A stretch of 64,000 bases of DNA from Scheffersomyces stipitis CBS 6054. Lineage: Eukaryota > Ascomycota > Pichiomycetes > Serinales > Debaryomycetaceae. The DNA lies in NCBI RefSeq assembly GCF_000209165.1, contig NC_009042.1, forward strand, positions 2,604,001 to 2,668,000. Reading direction: 5' to 3'. Within the stretch, counting starts at the first letter, position 1. Every line of letters begins with the position of its first letter. Made by a program: the position numbers and the translations under genes. Positions 1-9,650 of this stretch are shown here, piece after piece. The notes under the pieces are model-generated. The model searched no databases. It was not told where the DNA came from and worked only from the letters and a program-made list of their open reading frames with translations.

Positions 1-600
1 AATATTACGGTAGAAATATTTAGTTCAGATGCATCATGTTGTACTGGTATCATGTAATACCATCATGTTGTGGTGTTTGTAGGTGGTGATTAAATCTTGT
101 GAATAGATAGGATCACTGTATGGGTGCAAAACGGTCTGCACTATGATTCAATTCGCATATGATTGCAGCAGGCGAGAACGTGATCCAGAACACAAATTAG
201 CTCCATAGCTCCGACCCACAAACAGCAAGTAGAATGTGAAATCTCACAATGGAGTATCACACTAAATATTAGAGCAGGTTTACAGTGGCGTCTTTTCAGA
301 TCATATCCGTATAAAATATTCAAACTGATAAGACAGAATGTATGGAACCTTTTTCCAACCTTAAAAATGAATAGTGGGGTATAAAGTTCAGCTTATTCGA
401 TTTCTGTGCGAAAGTAGAGTATGGTAAGAGATGTAGCCAGACGAGACAGTGAGAGACAAAAAACTATGTCACCGTGATGGAGTGGTATGTAGTATGAGAC
501 CAGGGGTTATAGTACGAGAGTAGAGTGTGAAGTGTAAAGTGTGACAAATTCAGGTGAGACTCTGGCCGGCTTTATGTGTCAAAGAGGGTATGGGTTACTT
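1..600. other. Intergenic, left edge
   Basis: No supportable gene. A 60-codon minus-strand reading frame at 141-323 has no recognisable domain. Nothing runs in from the left edge in an open frame. The right end grades into the RPS23 promoter. Confidence 0.5.
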
Positions 601-616
601 TAGGGCTGGAGCCCTA
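601..616. promoter_or_regulatory. Tbf1-type palindrome upstream of RPS23
   Basis: TAGGGCTGGAGCCCTA is an inverted repeat of TAGGGCT around a 2-bp centre, about 250 bp upstream of the RPS23 start. In Candida albicans, Tbf1 binds TTAGGG-type palindromes in ribosomal-protein promoters. Binding here is inferred from sequence only. Confidence 0.7.
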
Positions 617-632
617 GCTTCTCCCATGTATA

Positions 633-638
633 CACGTG
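633..638. promoter_or_regulatory. CACGTG (Cbf1-type E-box) upstream of RPS23
   Basis: CACGTG lies 16 bp beyond the Tbf1-type palindrome. Tbf1 plus Cbf1 is the combination described for Candida ribosomal-protein promoters, so the pairing is more informative than the hexamer alone. Confidence 0.6.
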
Positions 639-668
639 CCAAAAACAACCCTACCTGAGACTTTCCTC

Positions 669-684
669 TGTGCCATATGGCACA
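669..684. promoter_or_regulatory. Perfect 16-bp palindrome in the RPS23 promoter
   Basis: TGTGCCATATGGCACA equals its own reverse complement over all 16 bases. It sits between the Tbf1/Cbf1 sites and two TTAACTATGG boxes. I do not recognise it as a known site; a dimeric factor is a plausible ligand. Confidence 0.5.
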
Positions 685-700
685 ATATGCCGAACGCTCC

Positions 701-751
701 TTAACTATGGAAAATTTTCCCCTATGCGCACCCATCTCGTGTTAACTATGG
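701..751 (+). promoter_or_regulatory. Two TTAACTATGG boxes in the RPS23 promoter
   Basis: TTAACTATGG occurs at 701-710 and 742-751. Each is followed by a run of A and then a TGCGCAC heptamer. The same decamer recurs upstream of HAK1 (7410-7419) and COR1 (45898-45907). Function unknown. Confidence 0.5.
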
Positions 752-863
752 AAAACTGTCGCAGTGCGCACGGGAAAGTTAACCAATTTTCATCGATAAA
801 AAATTTATCAAATCCTTTCTCTTTCTTTCTTAGCTAGTCAGTTAATCACCAAATACAGTCAAC

Positions 864-1301
864 ATGGGTAAAGGTAAACCAAGAGGTCTTAACTCTGCTA
901 GAAAGTTGAGAGTCCACCGTCGTAACAACAGATGGGCCGATGAATCGTACAAGTCCAGATTATTAGGTACTGCTTTCAAGTCCTCTCCATTTGGTGGTTC
1001 TTCCCACGCCAAGGGTATTGTGTTGGAAAAGATTGGTATTGAATCCAAGCAACCAAACTCCGCTATCAGAAAGTGTGTCAGAGTCCAATTAATCAAGAAC
1101 GGTAAGAAGGTCACTGCTTTCGTTCCAAACGATGGTTGTTTGAACTTTGTTGACGAAAACGACGAAGTCTTATTGGCCGGTTTCGGTAGAAGAGGTAAGG
1201 CTAAGGGTGATATCCCAGGTGTCAGATTCAAGGTCGTCAAGGTTTCTGGTGTCTCCTTGTTAGCTTTGTGGAAGGAAAAGAAGGAAAAGCCAAGATCGTA
1301 A
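864..1301 (+). CDS. RPS23: 40S ribosomal protein S23 (uS12)
   Basis: Component of the small ribosomal subunit decoding centre. The 145-residue product begins [15 protein letters not shown] and ends KEKKEKPRS, nearly identical to yeast Rps23. The conserved KQPNSAIRK loop is intact, including Pro64, the residue hydroxylated in yeast and human S23. The S. cerevisiae gene has an intron; here the coding sequence is uninterrupted from an ATG that matches the family start. There are no CTG codons and leucine is TTG or TTA, as expected of a highly expressed gene. The upstream region carries Tbf1-type, Cbf1-type and TTAACTATGG motifs. It converges on SPN1. Confidence 0.98.
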   Translation: MGKGKPRGLNSARKLRVHRRNNRWADESYKSRLLGTAFKSSPFGGSSHAKGIVLEKIGIESKQPNSAIRKCVRVQLIKNGKKVTAFVPNDGCLNFVDENDEVLLAGFGRRGKAKGDIPGVRFKVVKVSGVSLLALWKEKKEKPRS

Positions 1302-1690
1302 ATTGTCCTCGATACATCAAGAAATCATTATTTCACATCGCTACTTACTTCATTTTATCTATCAATACTATTATGATAAGTTAGTTTTCCTTACTATCGA
1401 GAGTCATTTATGGTTGTATAATTCTAAATTTACGTGTATATTGAAACCAAACATTGGCTGGGTTGCCTCCTCGAGGTTAATGCATACATTATATCAAGCC
1501 AGGTGTAACGAGTAGGATATGTAGTTGCTATGTTTCAGCTGTAACAACGTTAATCTCTGTTGTCTACTGATATGTTAGGTCTCTTTGAGCTCCACTTTTA
1601 CATTTCGATCTTGGGTAAGATCATCCACTTCAATCAGAGCTACATATACTTCTATGACAAACTATGTTTTATATTATGTTACATGCAATC
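1302..1690. other. Convergent 3' intergenic region RPS23/SPN1
   Basis: AT-rich 3' untranslated and terminator sequence of two converging genes. A 70-codon frame at 1303-1515 has no recognisable features. Nothing else is seen. Confidence 0.5.
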
Positions 1691-2926
1691 CTAAATGGTT
1701 AAGTTTCTACCTTCAATAGATGGACCACCCTTCTTTGAAGTCTTCTTCTTTATTGACATCAGCGTCAACTTGGAGTTGATTCTCCTGAATCTTTCATCAG
1801 GACCTCCAACTCTGCCTTGTTGTCTTCTTAATAGAGAAGCATCTACTCTTGGGGCAAATTTATAGGCTGCAGTTCTAGCACTTGGAATAGCGGCTCTCTT
1901 TCTTCTTTCAGCGTTTTCTTCATACAAGGTCTTAGCTTCCTTTGGCTTGTTGCTCTTGGCTGAAGCCAATTGGTTGGTGAATCTGAGCTTGTCGTATTCG
2001 TGGAATTGGATGGTACGATCCTTGTACGAGTCGGATTTGTTCAAAATAGGTCTGGTCCAATCGCCAATTAATCTGTCGACTATCTTCTTCAATGCTGGTT
2101 CTGTTCTCTTGGAACGCTGGTAGTACACCAACACCTTTCCAATACCAGAAGCAACAAGATGGTCTGTCTTGATGGGCAAGCTTTCCAAGGACGAGATCAA
2201 CTCCTTCTGGATTTGGTAAGCAGGCATCGAAGCATCCGGCAATGGTTCTAACCATAATCTCACAGCTTCCAACAAATTATTGTCCAAAATGGAGATAGCC
2301 AAATCGGCTCTAGACAAGATATCAGTTACTTCCTTTAACAACTTTAACTTCTCGGTGGCTATTTGGCCCTGGGAGTTCTTTTCTACATCGGAGTTGGCAG
2401 CACGGATCATCTGGTCCTTCAAGAAATCTATCTTGTCATCTTGCATTCTTTCCAAATCATCCTCATCAGCTCTTCTACGTCTAGTACTCTTACTCTTGAT
2501 GGCATGATCCATCTTTTCTTCCAACAACATTCTCTTTCTGGTTTGTGGATCAGCATTGTCAAAGTCTACTGTGAAATCTTGTTCTCTTTCTCTTTCCGTA
2601 GTATCAACACCTTGAGGTACACCGGTGTCCTCCAACAAGTGCTTCTTGGACTTTCTAACGATTTTCTTCTTTGTGGTTGTCAGAGCACTCTCGTTCTCAT
2701 CACGCTTTATCTTATGCGCCCTTATAGAGTAGACGTTATCTTCGTCGTCGTCGTCTTCATCTTGGTCTTTGTATTCCCCTTCATCAGCTTGTTCTTGTTC
2801 TTCTTGTTCATCTTGTTCTTCATCCTGTGCAACTTGGTCATCAACAGTTTGAGAAACACTCTCCTTCTCTAGTTCATGATCGGATGGTAATTCGTGTTCG
2901 GATGACTGATTGCCGGTATCAGACAT
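1691..2926 (-). CDS. SPN1: Transcription elongation factor Spn1/Iws1
   Basis: Nuclear partner of Spt6 and RNA polymerase II that acts in elongation and chromatin maintenance. Residues about 20-65 are very acidic and rich in D, E and Q. The conserved core, about residues 160-310, has the TFIIS N-terminal-like fold, with [16 protein letters not shown] and [11 protein letters not shown], then [14 protein letters not shown] and IGDWTRPI. The frame stays open upstream to an ATG at 3058, but I chose the ATG at 2926 (MSDTGNQ) because the 44 extra residues are unlike the family and 411 residues matches S. cerevisiae Spn1 (410). The longer form could be a minor product with a basic N-terminus. Confidence 0.93.
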   Translation of the reverse strand: MSDTGNQSSEHELPSDHELEKESVSQTVDDQVAQDEEQDEQEEQEQADEGEYKDQDEDDDDEDNVYSIRAHKIKRDENESALTTTKKKIVRKSKKHLLEDTGVPQGVDTTEREREQDFTVDFDNADPQTRKRMLLEEKMDHAIKSKSTRRRRADEDDLERMQDDKIDFLKDQMIRAANSDVEKNSQGQIATEKLKLLKEVTDILSRADLAISILDNNLLEAVRLWLEPLPDASMPAYQIQKELISSLESLPIKTDHLVASGIGKVLVYYQRSKRTEPALKKIVDRLIGDWTRPILNKSDSYKDRTIQFHEYDKLRFTNQLASAKSNKPKEAKTLYEENAERRKRAAIPSARTAAYKFAPRVDASLLRRQQGRVGGPDERFRRINSKLTLMSIKKKTSKKGGPSIEGRNLTI

Positions 2927-3542
2927 GGTTATTGTTGTGTTGGAAAGTGAAGAGTTGAGTCTAGTATTGCAGTCTAAGTTGAAGAATTTCAACATATGAG
3001 TGATGAACTGTCGCGTCAATGTCGCACGACATTTTTGCACAGCTTTGAACATGGACAATAGCGTATATTGAGCTTATTTGGCTGTACATTTTACTGATTA
3101 TTTATGTGATATGGATCTAATAGACTGTAATAGACTGAATGCAATTTTAGAACCTTCTACTAATTTTTGGTGTGAAATTTCTTTAAATCATTAAAATAAG
3201 TCTATTTATGTGTTTGAGATTGGTTGCTATAGTAAAAGTCAAAATTATTAGTTGCGAAATTTCTAAATAAATGGACAAAAATAATTGAACATAAAATTAC
3301 AGACATGGACGATTTAGAAGCTCGAATATAGAAGCAAACTACAATCGAGGTATCTGCAAGAATGGTATATGTCATATATTGAGATTTATTGCATTGGCAG
3401 ATATTGGTTGCTAGTTCCGTTTCATAGTGCGGCACGGATGCAGTTGCACAATCGCAGAAAACATGCCCAATAACGGCGAAAAAATTCAAGTGCAACAAGT
3501 GAAACGTCTCCACGTCTTTCTACGCTTTGAACCAACCCGGAG
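2927..3542. other. Divergent promoter region SPN1/SCD6
   Basis: Shared upstream region of SPN1 (minus) and SCD6 (plus). A 103-codon minus-strand frame at 3202-3513 shows no domain and is probably chance. No strong motif was recognised. Confidence 0.45.
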
Positions 3543-4550
3543 ATGTCTCAATACATAGGCAAGACCATCTCGTTGATCTCCAACAAGGGACTTCGTTATG
3601 TTGGTTTGTTGGACAACATCAATGCTGATGACGCGACTGTGGCCTTGAAATCGGTCAGGTTGTTCGGTACGGAAGGCAGAATGGCAGCTGCTGGCACTCC
3701 CAACTTGGAAGTGATGCCTGGTTCAGACGTCTATGATTACGTTGTTTTCCGTGGTTCAGACGTTAAGGACTTGTCCGTCTTGGATACTCCAATTGACCAG
3801 GTTAAGCCAGAGCCTTATATTCCTGCTCCACAATCTACTGCTGGTTACTATCAACAGCAACCTACTCAGACCTCTGCTCCTTCTGGCGCTCTTGGTGCTG
3901 GACCAGCTCCTACAGCAACGAGAACTGCAGAAGCTTTTGGGCCTTCTGGTGTTTCTGATGCTACTCCTGCTCAGGCTGTGACTGCTCCTTCTGCTACAAG
4001 CTATGCTGAACCTGAACCAAGACGAACCAAGCCAGAACCAAGTCGCTCTCAAGCCCAACAGCCTTCTTCTATATACACCCAGAAACAGGCGCAACCAGTA
4101 GATAGACCAAACCCTGACGAAAAGACATCTGTCTTTGATTCGGAGCCTCTGCAAGCCAAACCAGCTCACAGAGCATATGATAATAGAAGAACTTCCAAGG
4201 CACCAGAAATTCCAAACGACGAGTTCGACTTTGAATCGGCCAACGCTAAGTTTACCAAGGAGTTGGAGCACGAAAAGGAATTGGAACACTCGGCCTACAA
4301 CAAGCAATCATCCTTCTTTGACAACATTTCTTCTTCTACGGAAGAAAGAGGTTCTATGAGATGGGCAGAGGAAAAGTCACTCAACTTGGACACCTTTGGT
4401 GAAGCTTCTCTCCGTGGAAGGGGAAGAGGTAGAGGTAGAGGTAGGGGTGGCAGAGGCGGTAGAGGTGGAAGAGGTTTCTGGAGAGGTGGCCGCGGTAGAG
4501 GTGGCCAAAGAAATAATAACGATTACAACACTAAACCAGAATGGGCATGA
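3543..4550 (+). CDS. SCD6: Scd6/LSM14-family translation repressor and P-body protein
   Basis: Binds eIF4G and decapping factors to repress translation and promote mRNA decay in P-bodies. The N-terminal LSm domain (about residues 1-80) starts MSQYIGKTISLISNKGLRY and includes a VFRGSDVKDL strand. A Pro/Gln/Ala-rich linker follows. The FDF box (NDEFDFESANAKF, about residue 225) and the FDNISSS motif bind Dhh1 and related helicases in this family. The C-terminus (about 290-330) is an RGG/RG-rich segment typical of eIF4G binding and arginine methylation. The length of 335 residues is close to yeast Scd6 (349). Confidence 0.95.
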   Translation: MSQYIGKTISLISNKGLRYVGLLDNINADDATVALKSVRLFGTEGRMAAAGTPNLEVMPGSDVYDYVVFRGSDVKDLSVLDTPIDQVKPEPYIPAPQSTAGYYQQQPTQTSAPSGALGAGPAPTATRTAEAFGPSGVSDATPAQAVTAPSATSYAEPEPRRTKPEPSRSQAQQPSSIYTQKQAQPVDRPNPDEKTSVFDSEPLQAKPAHRAYDNRRTSKAPEIPNDEFDFESANAKFTKELEHEKELEHSAYNKQSSFFDNISSSTEERGSMRWAEEKSLNLDTFGEASLRGRGRGRGRGRGGRGGRGGRGFWRGGRGRGGQRNNNDYNTKPEWA

Positions 4551-4807
4551 ATAGATAAACTGTTCATATATACATATAAGTTTACAGTCCATAAAAGTAC
4601 ACGACTGCTAGTACAGCTCCTTAACAATAGAAGAAGTGATAACTTTATTTGAAGACTATATCTGTTAGTACCTTCACGGAGTTTGATTACTTGTATGCAG
4701 CCGTCTTTTATCGTCTTGCATATAGAGTTTTGCAATTTATATATTTGACCCACTAAAATACAAAATACCAGCAACTAAAATATTCTTCAAAGTTGGCTTA
4801 ACTTTCT

Positions 4808-7309
4808 CTAAATTCTAGCAACAGATCCAATAAATATCTTATTATTTACCTCTTCTTCTTCGTTTTTCAACTTAACAAATTGACCTCTTGGTTGTGTTAT
4901 GGAACTAATTGGGCCGAAGAAATGGTCGATTAAAGCTCTTCTGACTACTCTCTTGATTATAACAAACGGATTATTGGTCTTGAGTTCATCATAAGAATAA
5001 TCGTGACACCGAACCAAATTGTGTTCAAAAATGTGCAAGATTGGAATATTATCTGGCTTTATCAAAATTGATTTGTCCATACCGTTATATTTCTGCAACA
5101 AATCATAAATGTTGGGAATAGAATAAATAATTTGAGTATTCAATTCCTTATCAATCACAAGTTGTTCTGTGAAACCGTATCTGAGAATACATTTATAATG
5201 ACCTGGAATCTTTGTTGAAGCAATTAAGACTCTTTCTTGACTTGGTACAACTGGAATCGATAAAACCCTGATTGAACAGAAAATGAAAACTGAAGGAATC
5301 GACGAAAATGATCTTACAATCTTACCATATAGTGCTGGAACAGAATTGGGGGAGTTGAACGAGCTCTGTAAAGTAGATTCGTTGTACATTATGGCAATAC
5401 CATCATGTCTCACCAATGGAGTTCTACCAAATTTGGAGTCAACAGACATTTCTGCTTCTTCATCTTCGATCTCATCTTTGAAAGCAACACCAGAATTCAA
5501 GTTCATAACAACAGGAGTTTTCTTATACTTTGGGTAAATATTTTCAATTTTTATTCTAGTTCTGATTTCCTGGTTAACCATTCTTGATCTAGCCCATCTC
5601 CATATACTTAAGAAAATGAACGAGATACCAGCCATCATAATAGGGAACCAAGCACCGTGGACAATTTTCTTTATGTTTGCAATTACCATACAAATTTCCA
5701 AAGGCACAAAGATAACCAAGAAAAGAACACACCAGATGATGTTCACATTGTAAACATAGAACAAACAGATTATGATCAACAGTGAAGTGACCAAGAAATC
5801 GAGTGTGATACCCAATCCGTAGGCAGCTGTGACGTTGTTACTATTTTTGAATCCAGCAGTTGTAGCAATAACACCAATCATTAAAATCCAATTGGCAGTT
5901 GGAATGTAGACTTTTCCAACATAATGCTTAGAAACATGAACAATTTTCAAGTTAGGGAAGCAGTCCAAATTAATTAACTGTGAAATAATACTGAACACAG
6001 AAAGAATTAAGGCTTGCGATGCAATGATAGTAGCCAATATGGCCAATACAAACATAATCCAATAAGGTCCACTACCAGTACCTCCTGGAAGTGACAAATA
6101 AAATGGGTTAACGATTGCTTCGGGGTGTGTAACAATGTAAGCACCTTGTCCCAAATAACAAATCATCAAAGCAGGGTATACAAAACAAGCCAAAGTTAAT
6201 TGGATTGGAAGCCTACCAAAATGGCCAATATCAGCAAACATTGCTTCAGTACCAGTTATTGCCAACATAGCTCCCCCCAAGCAATCAATGCCACCACTTT
6301 TGAGAAGTTCTATAGCGTAGTATGGAGACAAGGCTTTGAAAACCCCAGGGTGATATTTGATGATATTGTAAAGTCCACAGATTATGAGACCGATCAACCA
6401 AATGAACACAATGGGAGCAAAGGTAAATGAAATCTTGTGGGAGCCAAATTGCTGAACAACGAATAAAGCAATAAGAATGACCTCAGAAACCGCCAAAACT
6501 GCATTAAAGTCTGGCTTGGCTATTTGGATACCACCAACTGCCGATAAAACAGAAGTAGTTGGGGTTAATAACCCATCTGAAAAAACCAAGGAACAACCCA
6601 AGAAACATGCACACAAAATAAACCCTTGCATTATCATTGTAATCACAGGACTGTTCTTAATTTTGTTTATTCTTGATTTGGTAGAATTGCTAGACATGAA
6701 CGAAGAGGTAGTATCTTGTCTAGTAATTAATTCTAAATCAGAAATTTCTGGGGCGCCAGGTATGTGGACTGCCCTGGGACCTATTTTCAAGTACCTGGCA
6801 ATTTTTGCATAGATAGCAACTTGGCCACCTTCACCATTGTTTGGACCAATAAATAAAACAACACAGACATATTTGAAGAGAACAATAATGGTGAACAAGT
6901 AAAAAATGAGTGAGATACCTCCGTAAATGTCTTTCTGGCTAGGAGGAGATTCTTTGTACTTGATCGAGTTCAAGACATACAAGGGAGAAGTACCAAGATC
7001 ACCATAAATAGCACCCAAAGAGGAAAACGACAAAGTCAAAATTTCTCTCCAGGATTGCTTCTTCTTCTGACCAGTTTCGGATTGAGAAACTGATTTGTAA
7101 ACAGAAGCAGCATCCGGTCCCTCAAAATCATCATCAACCAGTTCATTATCACTGTGGATTGTGTAATTCTCTGTATTACTGACGGAGGAAGCAGCATCAG
7201 CAACATCTTGCTCGTCAAGGATGTTCTTGGAGGGAGTATTCGACATGTACCTTATAGATAGTTGCTTACGAAGGATTTTGACTTTTTGAAATTGATTCAC
7301 TATGTCCAA
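4808..7309 (-). CDS. HAK1: HAK/KUP-family high-affinity potassium transporter
   Basis: Plasma-membrane K+ uptake protein, probably coupled to H+ (or Na+), as in Debaryomyces and Schwanniomyces Hak1. The KUP signature SLGAIYGDLGTSPLYVLNS starts the first membrane helix after an acidic cytosolic N-terminus. GPNNGEGGQVAIYA and GGTGSGPYWIMF are also typical. About 12 hydrophobic segments are followed by a soluble C-terminal domain, giving 833 residues. S. cerevisiae lacks this family and uses Trk proteins. An alternative in-frame ATG at 7246 (MSNTPSKN) would shorten the N-terminus by 21 residues; I cannot decide between the two. A TTAACTATGG box lies about 100 bp upstream. Confidence 0.93.
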   Translation of the reverse strand: MDIVNQFQKVKILRKQLSIRYMSNTPSKNILDEQDVADAASSVSNTENYTIHSDNELVDDDFEGPDAASVYKSVSQSETGQKKKQSWREILTLSFSSLGAIYGDLGTSPLYVLNSIKYKESPPSQKDIYGGISLIFYLFTIIVLFKYVCVVLFIGPNNGEGGQVAIYAKIARYLKIGPRAVHIPGAPEISDLELITRQDTTSSFMSSNSTKSRINKIKNSPVITMIMQGFILCACFLGCSLVFSDGLLTPTTSVLSAVGGIQIAKPDFNAVLAVSEVILIALFVVQQFGSHKISFTFAPIVFIWLIGLIICGLYNIIKYHPGVFKALSPYYAIELLKSGGIDCLGGAMLAITGTEAMFADIGHFGRLPIQLTLACFVYPALMICYLGQGAYIVTHPEAIVNPFYLSLPGGTGSGPYWIMFVLAILATIIASQALILSVFSIISQLINLDCFPNLKIVHVSKHYVGKVYIPTANWILMIGVIATTAGFKNSNNVTAAYGLGITLDFLVTSLLIIICLFYVYNVNIIWCVLFLVIFVPLEICMVIANIKKIVHGAWFPIMMAGISFIFLSIWRWARSRMVNQEIRTRIKIENIYPKYKKTPVVMNLNSGVAFKDEIEDEEAEMSVDSKFGRTPLVRHDGIAIMYNESTLQSSFNSPNSVPALYGKIVRSFSSIPSVFIFCSIRVLSIPVVPSQERVLIASTKIPGHYKCILRYGFTEQLVIDKELNTQIIYSIPNIYDLLQKYNGMDKSILIKPDNIPILHIFEHNLVRCHDYSYDELKTNNPFVIIKRVVRRALIDHFFGPISSITQPRGQFVKLKNEEEEVNNKIFIGSVARI

Positions 7310-9650
7310 AAACTCTTCGAATTTTTACAGGTCCACTGAAAGTAATTTATATGATGTAAAACTGATCTGTTCTTGAGCCTATTTTAGTAGAGCTTAACTA
7401 GTGAATTCCTTAACTATGGGGAAAATTTTACTACGGCCCCTTTTTGAAAGCCATCTCGACCCCGTAAATTGCATAAGCGGAATTTCGAGGTATAGGAGTA
7501 TCTACATGTCTAAGTCTAGGTACTATATTCCTATGGCATGATTAGGTCTAAAAGAAATACCTTTGGTACGACCAATGAAAATATGGCCCTTGTAAATTAA
7601 TCCCTCAAGAATTGCACCCAAACAGGAATGAAAAATATTCTGCGGCTGAATGACAGACAGCCATCAACTGCTGCAGCAGTTGGCCCTATACGTGAAAACT
7701 TTTTGTGGAAGTTATAGCAGATCAAGTGCGGGTGGAGCGTGCCTGGCTAGGAAACTGAGACATTTACAGAATTGACAGGATTTCAGAACTGCCGTATTAC
7801 ATTATATTTTGTTTCCATGGTTTTTGAAATTGCTGTAGTCGTCACAATCTCCACAGAAAAAAAGAATATAGCCACATAGTTGTTTGTATTGTAGCATGAA
7901 TTCAAAAATATTATCGAATTTATTTAATGTATCTATGAATTTATTTGGTGTCTGTATAAATTTATTTGAAAGGATAGATTCTACGGTTGACGATAACAAT
8001 GGAATGAGTTGACTCAATTTCGCAGCCTAAAAATGTAGATGTGCATCTTCACAGCCACGAGTTAGTTCGAGTACTCTACCAATAAGGTACAATTAAACCT
8101 TATCAAAAGTTTCAGGTGCTTATCAACTGTGGAAGGGTGGTGATGTAGCACATGGATACGGATAGAAAAGAAATGGTTCGTGGAAATGGCCAAATCATCC
8201 AAAACAACGATCGACGCTAAAGGTAACTAAATCTCTGAGCATAAATACTCGAGGGATTTTCGAGCAGCACAGCCCATGACTATCTCTGTTTCACAGTGGT
8301 AGCTCAGGGCACGCCCTATTATAAATTCCTCAATTTCGTATTAATGAAACTAACAATACGTCAATCCCAATTTGGTAACGCTCCATTTTCAAAGGAGTGC
8401 AAATTCTCACATTTTGGCTTGAGGGTTTTGCAATCAATATTTTTTCAGTGCGAAGTTGCTTCCACTGAATTCCCACCAAATTTTGGAATTTTTGTTTTTC
8501 ACAGCCAAGGGCTAAAACGGAGCCCCAGCACCAATTTTTGTAGCTAGTGGATGAATAGTCGTCAGTTGTTCTTCTGAAGTTTTGTTTGTATTTATTTAGC
8601 TTTGTTTTCATCCAAATACCTCATAATGGGACGTCATTGGAAGGTTTTTACGGTCTCCTGCAATATTTTAGTGGGAAACGAAGAAATGAGAAGCTCACTG
8701 TTCCATCATCACAGTAGATACCCTAATAATTTTTATGAATTGAAAAGATGTATGCCACTAACCAAGATGACTTGAAGTTCTCCAAGAAGTGTTCAAAAGT
8801 TGAAGTAACTAACAATAATGGACAGCATTAAAGTACCAAACATGCTATAGCTCAACCAAACTTGCAATGAAGTTGGTAAGAAATTGGCAAACATGTGAAC
8901 TTGATTCATAATGTTCACTTATCTCTTCTTAATAGTCTTATTGAGACGATTGTCAATTGCTTTAACTTTTAAGGAGTAACAACAATCGGCGTACGGCCAA
9001 AACATGAGAGAATGTTTAGTTCTGAAGCTTCTGGCAACCACCCTTCAATTTTTGAAATAAGCCAATCAACCAAGAAATCATCCACCATAATTTTTCAGAT
9101 GTTAGTGAACATAACTAGCTTCGTTTCACTAGATTGTATTTTAAACATAAAGTTGATAACTTATTCGCTTTTATGTTCCATGGTATCGGGGAAAACATCA
9201 AAAACGCATTTTTATGGGAGTCATTCGAGTCAATTTAGAGAAAGATATCTGACGGGGAAAGAAACATACACATACAGACGCTCTACTATGATTTTCTCCT
9301 TAGAATGTGATTTTCATAAAAGGATAATGTTGATTTAAGAGTTCTTTTAGCAGCCAAAGTTACTTACTGAGAATTTCGAAAGTAGCTGAATCTCGTTTGA
9401 AAATCACTAGAGTCAACAATAAAGATGTCACTCTCGCTGTAATTAATATAACTTCATGGGTGTCAATTTTGTTTGCAACATGTAGCACTTATAGTTCTTG
9501 TATGTCTCTTTTATTGTCGCAAATTCAATAACCGACACGCTAGGAAAATGTCAAATGTTTACCAGATACGCGTTTTAGTGAAATTTTAAAATTCGTGTTC
9601 TGTATCAACTATTTACTATCACTGATATCTTTATAAGCGTACACCAAAAG
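7310..9650. other. Long gene-poor region between HAK1 and CTF4
   Basis: About 2.3 kb with no intact recognisable gene. It contains a TTAACTATGG element (7410-7419) followed by CCATCTCG (7451-7458), a TGACTCA heptamer (8010-8016), several chance frames under 110 codons, and a minus-strand stretch (8793-9450) that looks like decayed coding sequence. The promoters of HAK1 and CTF4 lie at its ends. Confidence 0.5.
8793..9450 (-). pseudogene. Possible gene relic, origin not recognised
   Basis: Several protein-like stretches follow one another on the minus strand, broken by stops and frame changes. One runs from ATG at 9088 to a stop at 8969 (starts MVDDFLVDWLISKIEGW). A second, in another frame, crosses one TAA and includes an ATG at 8909 with a hydrophobic run (VWLSYSMFGTLMLSIIVSYF) ending at 8793. 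A third lies upstream at about 9360-9450. The hydrophobic segment suggests a membrane protein. I cannot name a parent family, and chance open frames are a real alternative. Confidence 0.28.

Noticed and set aside
3202..3513. 103-codon minus-strand frame between SPN1 and SCD6
   Set aside because: No domain, low-quality composition, lies in a divergent promoter region.
8045..8095. tRNA-like stretch (minus strand, GGTAGAGTACTCG)
   Set aside because: It resembles an A-box and D-arm, but there is no GGTTCGAAT-type B-box at the right distance and no acceptor stem pairing that I can find.
8296..8611. Overlapping 83- and 93-codon frames on both strands
   Set aside because: Neither shows a domain or a plausible start context; kept only as part of the gene-poor region.
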